Origin: Actinomycetes bacterium
Lineage (GTDB): Bacteria; Actinomycetota; Actinomycetes; Actinomycetales; Microbacteriaceae
Assembly: GCA_023451265.1 (NCBI GenBank)
Contig: JAEYAG010000188.1
Span: forward strand, 1-10,790
Length of the DNA: 10,790 nt
Direction: 5' to 3'
Positions 1 to 4,791 of this stretch are shown piece after piece. Each line of letters begins with the position of its first letter. Positions within the stretch are counted from its first letter, which is position 1. The notes below the pieces were generated by a model, which was not told the DNA's origin, made no database searches, and saw only the letters and a list, made by a program, of their open reading frames with translations. The position numbers were made by a program, and so were the translations under genes.

Positions 1-119
1 ACTCGGAGCTGACGACGTCGCTCGATGACGCCGCGGAGGCTGTCAACGACATGGCGCAGGCTCTGGACCGGATGGCGGACCGCATCCGTGACACGGACGC
101 GGAGCTCGCCGGCGGCTGA
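1..119 (+). CDS. C-terminal fragment of unidentified protein
   Basis: Only the last 38 codons are present; codons run from base 3 to a TGA at 117-119. The visible peptide is rich in Ala, Asp and Leu with a roughly heptad spacing of hydrophobic residues (L-D-D-A-A-E-A-V, then M-A-Q-A-L-D-R-M), so a C-terminal amphipathic helix or coiled coil is likely. I do not recognise the family. It could be the end of a small helical protein such as a WXG100-like partner, but nothing visible decides this. It is followed by a strong hairpin, so its transcription probably ends before the next gene. Confidence 0.6.
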   Translation, partial: SELTTSLDDAAEAVNDMAQALDRMADRIRDTDAELAGG

Positions 120-128
120 GCCGCACCA

Positions 129-180
129 ACGACGCAGGGTCGTGGGGGGATCGCAGGATCGCCCCACGACCCTTCGTCGT
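129..180 (+). terminator. Strong stem-loop terminator after the 5' partial gene
   Basis: AGGGTCGTGGGG (136-147) pairs perfectly with CCCCACGACCCT (162-173). After one mismatch (135/174) the stem continues 129-134 with 175-180, giving a near 19-bp stem with a 14-nt loop. It starts 10 bp after the stop codon. There is no U-tract, which is common for actinobacterial terminator hairpins. Its right arm overlaps the palindrome at 177-192. Confidence 0.75.
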
Positions 181-192
181 CACCGGTGACGA
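177..192. promoter_or_regulatory. Perfect 16-bp palindrome, candidate operator
   Basis: TCGTCACCGGTGACGA is identical to its reverse complement over all 16 bases. It ends one base before the TAGGAT -10 candidate at 194-199, so a bound protein would sit in the promoter spacer and could repress the 227-2615 unit. It also overlaps the last bases of the preceding terminator stem, so part of the symmetry might serve RNA folding instead. No regulator is identified. Confidence 0.4.
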
Positions 193-193
193 T

Positions 194-199
194 TAGGAT
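194..199 (+). promoter_or_regulatory. Candidate -10 box for the 227-2615 unit
   Basis: TAGGAT resembles the TAGGCT/TANNNT -10 boxes of high-GC actinobacteria and lies 27 bp before the ATG at 227. This allows a start of transcription near 205 and a short leader with GGAG at 213-216. No convincing -35 hexamer is visible 16-18 bp upstream; the best approximation is the CCTTCG/TTCGTC stretch at 171-178. Confidence 0.4.
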
Positions 200-226
200 C
201 ATTCCGACGGACGGAGCGCGCAGCCG

Positions 227-451
227 ATGACCCCCTCGCAGAGCTACTGGTACAACCTCAGCACCCAATCGGTGGTGCGTGACGACGTGCGCCCCTCCGA
301 GGACTGCCTCGGCCCGTTCGGCAGCGCGCAGGAAGCCGAGGAGTCGCCCGCGGTCCTCGTCGAGTACGCCCGCGCCTGGCTCGAGAGCGAGGAGAGCGAG
401 CCGTACCGGCAGATGGCCGCTGAACTCGACGACGACACCGACCTCCGCTGA
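227..451 (+). CDS. Small acidic SPOR-like protein, 74 aa
   Basis: The N-terminal part reads Q-S-Y-W-Y-N-L-S-T-Q, then a variable acidic stretch, then L-G-P-F-G-S-A-Q-E-A-E and a helical A-R-A-W-L-E-S tail. This matches my recollection of a short actinobacterial family (about 60-75 aa) often labelled SPOR domain-containing, in which an aromatic strand (YWYN) and a GPF-S/T-x-E-E-A turn are conserved. It has no signal peptide or membrane segment, so it is probably cytoplasmic. GGAG at 213-216 lies 10 nt before the ATG. The stop is 8 nt before the next gene, so the two are likely co-transcribed. The biochemical role is unknown; the SPOR link to glycan binding is uncertain for these small intracellular versions. 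Confidence 0.8.
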   Translation: MTPSQSYWYNLSTQSVVRDDVRPSEDCLGPFGSAQEAEESPAVLVEYARAWLESEESEPYRQMAAELDDDTDLR

Positions 452-459
452 CCGGCACG

Positions 460-2217
460 ATGGGGCTCCCTCGCCGCGTCGCGGCCACCGCCGTCGCGCT
501 GGTAGCCGTGACGCTCGCCGCGTGCGCTCCGGCGCTGCCGGAGTCGGTGGTGCCCGGGACGCACGCCGTCGTGGGTGTCACGGGCGAGGTCACCTCCAGC
601 AACCCGCTCGCCTCGCCGACACCGGCGAATCTCGAGCTCGCCGCGGCGACGCGTGCCGGCTTCGGCGCGATGGTCGACGGCGAGTTCGTCCCCGACCCGA
701 GCTTCGGTGCAGTGACGATCAGCGGCGACGATCCGTTCATCGTCCGGTACGACCTCGCCGAGCCGTCCTGGTCGGATGGCACCCCGGTGGACGCCGCCGA
801 TCTCCTCCTCGGTTGGGCCTGGGCCGCCGGCATCCTGCCCCCCGATGACGCGGATGCCGGGGCGGATGCCGAAGCGACGGATACCGGTACGGAGGCGAGT
901 CTCGAGCCGGAGATGGCCGGCGTGCCGCAACTCGACGAGTTCGGCCGCGCGATCGTGGTGCGCTTCGCCGAGCCGACGATGCTGTGGCAGACCGCCGTGA
1001 CGGCGCAGGTTCCGGCGCACATCGTCGGGCGCCTCGCGTTCGGACGCGACGACGCGATGGAGGCCAAGCAGGCGGTGGTCCGGGCGATCGAGGACGACGA
1101 CGCCACCGCCCTCGCGAAGATCGGCGAGGTGTGGCAGAAGGGCTTCGCGTGGGGAGAGGACGAGGATCCCTCCGCCGACCTGCTGCTCTCCAGCGGTCCG
1201 TACCGGGTGGACGGGGTCACCCGCGATGCGGCCGGGCAGAGCGTGAGCCTCGTGCCCAACACCGCCTACCGCGGCGGGGCGGCGGCGCAGGTCGCCCGGG
1301 TCGATCTGGTGCCCGCCGGTGCCGACGCGGTGACCGAGGTCGGCGCGCGTCTTGACGTCGTGCAGGTGCCGCCCACCGCCGCCAACGACGCGCCGATCCA
1401 CCAGCTGGAGCGTCGCGACGCGACGGTGGTGACGACGCACGACGGCACGGTGTGGAGCCTGCTGCTGCGCCCCGCCGGCGTGCTCGCCGACGCGGCGGCG
1501 CGCGCGGCGTTCCTCCGACTCGCGCCGGTGGGCGACATGGTCGACCGGGGCGCGGGACCGTGGGCCGCGGCATACGTCAAGACGACCTCGATGCTGGCGA
1601 TGCCGGGTTCGCGCGCGTTCGACGTCGTCGCGGAGGACTCCGGATTCGCTGCCGCGATCGGCACCCCCGCAGACGACGCCGCGCTGGACCGTGAGGCCGC
1701 CGGTGTGCCGGCGGGCGCGACGGTGTGCGTGCTCTACGACCGGGCGAGCCCCTTCGCCGCCGGGGCGTTCGCCGCGCTGCGCGACGCCGCGGCCGAGGGA
1801 GGATGGACGGTGACCGACTGCGGCGCGGACGACATCGACGCCGCCCTCGCACAGGGAGGCTGGGTCGCCGCACTCGCCCGCGTTCCGATCCCGCAGACGC
1901 CGGCGCAGATCGCCGAGCAGTGGGGGAGCGCGAGCACCACCGCGCTCACACTGCAGGTGGATGGCGAGCGCGACGCCCTCATCGCGCAGTACGCCCACAC
2001 GGTGGACGTGTACGACTCGCGCGACCTGCTCGCCCAGATCGAAGCCACGATCGTCCGCGCCGCCGTCGCGCGGCCGATCGCGATGAACCCGGTGGTGACG
2101 CTCGCCGACCGCGACGTGACCGGCGTGGCTGCGCGCAACGGACCGGGGCCGATGCTCCTGCCCGGCATCGCGCAGTGGAGTGCCGCCGTCGATTCAACGG
2201 AGGTGACGGCGCCGTGA
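460..2217 (+). CDS. ABC transporter family-5 substrate-binding lipoprotein, 585 aa
   Basis: This is probably the extracytoplasmic receptor of a peptide- or solute-type ABC importer (SBP_bac_5, DppA/OppA-like). Residues 2-22 form a lipoprotein signal: an Arg-Arg n-region, a hydrophobic core, and lipobox L-A-A-C with Cys22 as the lipidated residue. The family motif W-S-D-G-T-P-V-D-A-A-D starts at Trp104, where W-S-D-G-T-P-V-T-A-x-D is usual, and G-P-Y-R-V with P-N-x-x-Y-R-G-G follows in mid-protein. An acidic low-complexity insert lies at about 128-152 (D-A-D-A-G-A-D-A-E-A). Length is normal. No permease or ATPase of an importer lies nearby, so it is an orphan receptor or works with a transporter encoded elsewhere. 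The ligand cannot be told from sequence. The ATG is 8 nt after the preceding stop with a poor ribosome site, suggesting translational coupling; the stop overlaps the next start as GTGA. Confidence 0.88.
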   Translation: MGLPRRVAATAVALVAVTLAACAPALPESVVPGTHAVVGVTGEVTSSNPLASPTPANLELAAATRAGFGAMVDGEFVPDPSFGAVTISGDDPFIVRYDLAEPSWSDGTPVDAADLLLGWAWAAGILPPDDADAGADAEATDTGTEASLEPEMAGVPQLDEFGRAIVVRFAEPTMLWQTAVTAQVPAHIVGRLAFGRDDAMEAKQAVVRAIEDDDATALAKIGEVWQKGFAWGEDEDPSADLLLSSGPYRVDGVTRDAAGQSVSLVPNTAYRGGAAAQVARVDLVPAGADAVTEVGARLDVVQVPPTAANDAPIHQLERRDATVVTTHDGTVWSLLLRPAGVLADAAARAAFLRLAPVGDMVDRGAGPWAAAYVKTTSMLAMPGSRAFDVVAEDSGFAAAIGTPADDAALDREAAGVPAGATVCVLYDRASPFAAGAFAALRDAAAEGGWTVTDCGADDIDAALAQGGWVAALARVPIPQTPAQIAEQWGSASTTALTLQVDGERDALIAQYAHTVDVYDSRDLLAQIEATIVRAAVARPIAMNPVVTLADRDVTGVAARNGPGPMLLPGIAQWSAAVDSTEVTAP

Positions 2218-2615
2218 TCCCGAGTCCGCAGGCGATTCGCATCGACCGTGGCGGCATCGTCGCCGAGGCCGTGATCTCCTGGCGCTATGAGCGCGACGGG
2301 TGGACGGTCGAGCTCGCTTCCGCCGCGACGGGTGCGGTGGCCGCGCACGCCGCCGATGCCTTCGAAGCCCTGTGCCGCGTGAGGGAAGGACTGGAGCCGG
2401 AAGGGTGGCGCGTCGGCGTGGCAGGTGCACAAGCCGATGTGTGGCCGAGCGGCATGGCGCGCGACCAGGGTGGAGGCCTGGCCGCCTACCGCCTCGGAGC
2501 CGAGGCGGACGCCGTCGTCGACACCTTCGCGCCGGTCGATCCGACCACCACATCGACGGTCGCGGCCCAGCAGGCCGTCGCCGAGCGTGCGGGCCTGGGG
2601 CGTCCGTCGGCGTGA
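2214..2615 (+). CDS. Conserved-type hypothetical protein, 133 aa
   Basis: The GTG start overlaps the upstream stop by 4 bp (GTGA), and an excellent GGAGGT (2199-2204) sits 9 nt ahead of it, which fixes the start against longer readings of the same frame. The product is soluble with no signal peptide. It begins with beta-like segments (I-R-I-D-R-G-G-I-V, then A-V-I-S-W-R-Y-E-R-D-G-W) and has a distinctive block W77-P-S-G-M-A-R-D-Q-G-G-G88 followed by A-Y-R-L, then a Pro/Thr/Ala-rich tail. I recall similar short actinobacterial hypotheticals carrying an S-G-M-A-R-D-M-G-G-G block after a helix and an E-G-W-R strand, but no assigned function. Co-translation with the lipoprotein gene is the only context clue. 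Confidence 0.75.
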   Translation: MIPSPQAIRIDRGGIVAEAVISWRYERDGWTVELASAATGAVAAHAADAFEALCRVREGLEPEGWRVGVAGAQADVWPSGMARDQGGGLAAYRLGAEADAVVDTFAPVDPTTTSTVAAQQAVAERAGLGRPSA

Positions 2616-2632
2616 ATCCGCTCTCGTCCGCC

Positions 2633-2662
2633 TTGCATCCAGCGATCTCTCAGGTCTAGGCT
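2633..2662 (+). promoter_or_regulatory. Promoter of the leader-exporter unit
   Basis: TTGCAT at 2633-2638 and TAGGCT at 2657-2662 are separated by 18 bp, close to an actinobacterial housekeeping sigma promoter. Transcription would start near 2668-2670, leaving about 55 nt before the leader ORF. It lies just downstream of the stop at 2615, with no terminator visible in between, so some read-through from the upstream unit is possible. Confidence 0.6.
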
Positions 2663-2714
2663 GAAGGGCTGTCGTGTCGTCACCGGCGCGACGGTCCCCC
2701 GCTCATCGACTCCT

Positions 2715-2764
2715 GGAGGAAGCCATGTCCACGGCCATCGTCATCACGAAGCCCGCCTTCCTCC
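2715..2764 (+). promoter_or_regulatory. Hairpin able to mask the leader ribosome site
   Basis: GGAGGAAG (2715-2722), the Shine-Dalgarno of the leader ORF, is the exact complement of CTTCCTCC (2757-2764), which lies in codons 11-14 of that ORF. The stem encloses the start codon, with one further G-U pair (2714/2765). A translating ribosome would open it. This is a computed complementarity by eye, not a folded structure; 8-bp matches are not rare in GC-rich DNA, though the involvement of the full ribosome site is notable. Confidence 0.35.
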
Positions 2765-2808
2765 GCGCCCCGGCCGTCGCCGGCGCGGCCGGGAGCCGGC
2801 AGGGATAA
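2725..2808 (+). CDS. Leader peptide ORF, 27 aa, upstream of ABC exporter
   Basis: A 27-codon ORF begins with ATG at 2725 after GGAGGAAG with ideal spacing, the best ribosome site in this part of the window, and ends with TAA at 2806-2808. The peptide starts MSTAIVITKPAFLR and ends in an Ala/Gly-rich stretch with S-R-Q-G. It is too short for a folded domain, has no signal peptide, and lies between a good promoter and the exporter pair, 153 nt before the first exporter gene. I infer a regulatory leader like bmrB, which controls bmrCD in Bacillus subtilis through antibiotic-induced ribosome stalling. The I-V-I segment at residues 5-7 loosely recalls the I-F-V-I and I-A-V-V arrest motifs of Erm leader peptides. 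Alternatives are a translated small protein with its own role, or chance. Confidence 0.6.
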   Translation: MSTAIVITKPAFLRAPAVAGAAGSRQG

Positions 2809-2961
2809 CGCGCCCTCGCGCCCTCCTTCGGCGGAATCGTCCCGCCGCTCGTCGCGTTCTCCCCGCCAGGGCCTGCTTCGTCCTGCGGCGCCTCCGCGCG
2901 CCTTCCGTCACCTCCGCCGGCTCTGTGACCCCGGCATCCGCACCACCCCCTCGCAAGGATC
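2809..2961 (+). promoter_or_regulatory. C-rich leader spacer, candidate attenuation region
   Basis: By my count the 153 nt hold 76 C but only 39 G, a strand bias unlike the flanking genes and typical of Rho-loading RNA. There is no U-tract. Local hairpins are possible, for example CGGCGG (2829-2834) with CCGCCG (2842-2847). GAGCCGGC (2793-2800, end of the leader ORF) can pair with GCCGGCTC (2916-2923), while part of it (2795-2800) can instead pair with GCCGGC at 2779-2784, so the two folds exclude each other. The exporter's AAGGA (2955-2959) is only 2 nt from its ATG. Function as an attenuator is inference. Confidence 0.4.
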
Positions 2962-4791
2962 ATGACCTCTTCCACCGAGAGACTCTCCACCCCCCGGGCG
3001 CTGGCACGGCTCTACCCGTTCGCCAAACCGGTGCTGCCGCGTCTCGTGATGGGCGCCGCGAGCGCGCTCGTCGCGAGCCTGCTCGCCCTGTCGATCCCGC
3101 TCGTGCTCGAGGTGCTCGTCGAGGGCCCGATCGCCTCCGGCGACCAGATCCAGCTCGTGTGGGGCGCCGTCGCCATCCTCGTGCTGGGCCTGCTGGAAGC
3201 GGCGATGGTGTGGCTGCGCCGCTGGTTCGTGTTGGCGCCGTCCACCGCCGTCGAATACGACCTGCGCACCGGCTTCTACAAGATGCTGCAGCGCCTGCCT
3301 GTCGCGTTCCACGACCGCTGGCAGTCCGGACAGCTCCTCAGCCGCATGATGCAGGACATAAGCATGCTGCGCCGGTGGATGGCCTTCGGCATCGTGCTGC
3401 TGGTGGTCAACATGCTGACGATCCTCGTCGGCATGGCGTTGCTGTTCCGCTGGCACTGGGCCCTCGGGGTCACGTTCCTCATCGTCTGCGCGCCCCTGTG
3501 GTACGCCGGCTACCGGTTCGAGAAGACCTACGGCACCCTCGCGCGTCAGAGTCAGGACCAGGCCGGTGACCTCGCCACCAGCGTCGAGGAGTCGGTCCAC
3601 GGCATCCGCGTGCTGAAGGCCTTCGGCCGCGGCACGCACGCCCTGCACAAGTTCACCCGGCAGGCCGAGACGCTGCGCGAGACCGAGCTGAACAAGGCGC
3701 GCGCCGTCGGCTGGATCTGGTTCTGGCTCGTGCTGTTGCCCGACATCGCCTTCGCGCTGTGCCTGGGCGTCGGCATCGTGCTGCAGCAGCTGGGTCAGCT
3801 GCAGCTCGCCGAGCTCGTCGCGTTCTTCGCCATGGCGACGGTGCTGCGCTGGCCGATGGAGTCGATCGGATTCCTCTTCTCGTTCCTCCTCGACGCGCGC
3901 ACGGCCACCGACCGCATCTTCGAGGTGTTCGACGAGCAGAACACCATCACCGATCCCGCGGAGCCGGCCACCATCGCCGCGCCGCGCGGTGCGCTCCGCT
4001 TCGAGGGTGTCCACTTCCGTTATCAGGATGCCGCGGACAGCGAGCGCGACCTGCTGGACGGCATCGACCTCGAACTCATCCCGGGCGAGACGATGGCGCT
4101 CGTGGGTCTCACCGGGTCGGGCAAGACGACGCTGACGACGCTGCCGGGGCGGCTGTACGACGTCACCGGCGGCCGGGTCACGATCGACGGCGTCGACGTC
4201 CGCGACCTGACGCTGCGAGAGCTGCGCACGCACGTCGGTATGGCGTTCGAGGACTCGACGCTGTTCTCGCAGACCGTCCGCGAGAACGTGCTGCTCGGCC
4301 GGGAGGACCTCGCGCTCGGCAGCCCCGAGGCCGAGGCGGTGCTGCGCGAGGCGCTCGCGGTGGCACAGGCCGGATTCGTCGACGAGCTGCCCGACGGCGT
4401 CGAGACGGTCATCGGTGAAGAGGGGCTCTCGCTCTCCGGCGGGCAGCGGCAGCGGCTCGCGCTCGCGCGCGCCGTCGCGGCGCGGCCGGCCGTGCTCGTG
4501 CTCGATGACCCGCTGTCGGCCCTCGACGTCGACACCGAGGCGCTCGTCGAGGACGCGCTGCGGGAGGTCATGGCCGACACGACCACGCTCGTGATCGCCC
4601 ATCGTCCCTCGACCGTCATGCTCGCCGACCGCGTCGCCCTGCTCGAGGCCGGCCGCGTGACCGCCGTCGGCACCCACGCCGAGCTGCTGCGCACCAGCGA
4701 GCACTACCGCTACGTCATCTCCAGCCTCGAGGACGCCCTTCGACAGGCTCAGGAACCGGCCCGCCAGCAGGCCACGGAGGTCAACCTATGA
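2962..4791 (+). CDS. Heterodimeric ABC exporter half-transporter with degenerate ATPase site, 609 aa
   Basis: This half-transporter has an N-terminal six-helix type IV exporter membrane domain (about 25-320) and a C-terminal ATPase domain (about 340-580). Walker A is G-L-T-G-S-G-K-T at 382-389, the signature L-S-G-G-Q is at 491-495, Walker B ends in Asp515 and the H-loop is His547. Two positions are non-canonical: Asp516 stands where the catalytic Glu should be, and Glu430 replaces the Q-loop Gln (A-F-E-D). Such changes are typical of the degenerate subunit of heterodimeric exporters (TM287/288, BmrCD). The stop overlaps the partner's start as ATGA. The ATG at 2962 is the only start after an in-frame TGA at 2926. 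The likely role is export of drugs or another lipophilic compound from the inner membrane leaflet; the substrate is unknown. The last ~14 residues are partly encoded by a dispersed repeat. Confidence 0.92.
   Translation: MTSSTERLSTPRALARLYPFAKPVLPRLVMGAASALVASLLALSIPLVLEVLVEGPIASGDQIQLVWGAVAILVLGLLEAAMVWLRRWFVLAPSTAVEYDLRTGFYKMLQRLPVAFHDRWQSGQLLSRMMQDISMLRRWMAFGIVLLVVNMLTILVGMALLFRWHWALGVTFLIVCAPLWYAGYRFEKTYGTLARQSQDQAGDLATSVEESVHGIRVLKAFGRGTHALHKFTRQAETLRETELNKARAVGWIWFWLVLLPDIAFALCLGVGIVLQQLGQLQLAELVAFFAMATVLRWPMESIGFLFSFLLDARTATDRIFEVFDEQNTITDPAEPATIAAPRGALRFEGVHFRYQDAADSERDLLDGIDLELIPGETMALVGLTGSGKTTLTTLPGRLYDVTGGRVTIDGVDVRDLTLRELRTHVGMAFEDSTLFSQTVRENVLLGREDLALGSPEAEAVLREALAVAQAGFVDELPDGVETVIGEEGLSLSGGQRQRLALARAVAARPAVLVLDDPLSALDVDTEALVEDALREVMADTTTLVIAHRPSTVMLADRVALLEAGRVTAVGTHAELLRTSEHYRYVISSLEDALRQAQEPARQQATEVNL
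4736..4757. repeat. Short dispersed repeat-like element at gene end
   Basis: The core CTTCGACAGGCTCAGG (4738-4753) closely matches a short dispersed repeat I recall from many actinobacterial genomes, commonly found at gene ends and in spacers. Here it is in frame and encodes L-R-Q-A-Q-E-P in the C-terminal tail of the first exporter subunit, beyond the conserved ATPase fold. The shorter CAGGCTCAG is also found, on the - strand, at the end of the kinase gene (about 7344-7352). Confidence 0.45.

Noticed and set aside
244..1998. Long open frame on the - strand opposite the lipoprotein gene
   Set aside because: It is Arg/Gly/His-rich with no recognisable motif and mirrors a well-supported + strand lipoprotein; GC-rich third positions create such antisense frames.
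1725..2213. Upstream extension of the 133-aa gene's frame to 1725
   Set aside because: This part is an Arg-rich shadow of the lipoprotein gene; the GTG at 2214 with GGAGGT ahead is the real start.
2744..2990. Small - strand frames across the exporter leader region
   Set aside because: No ribosome site or promoter and very Arg-rich; they run opposite the better supported leader ORF.
2908..4704. Long open frame on the - strand opposite the first exporter gene
   Set aside because: Low-complexity Arg/Glu/Gln-rich translation, no family resemblance, and the + strand carries an intact ABC exporter with all expected motifs.
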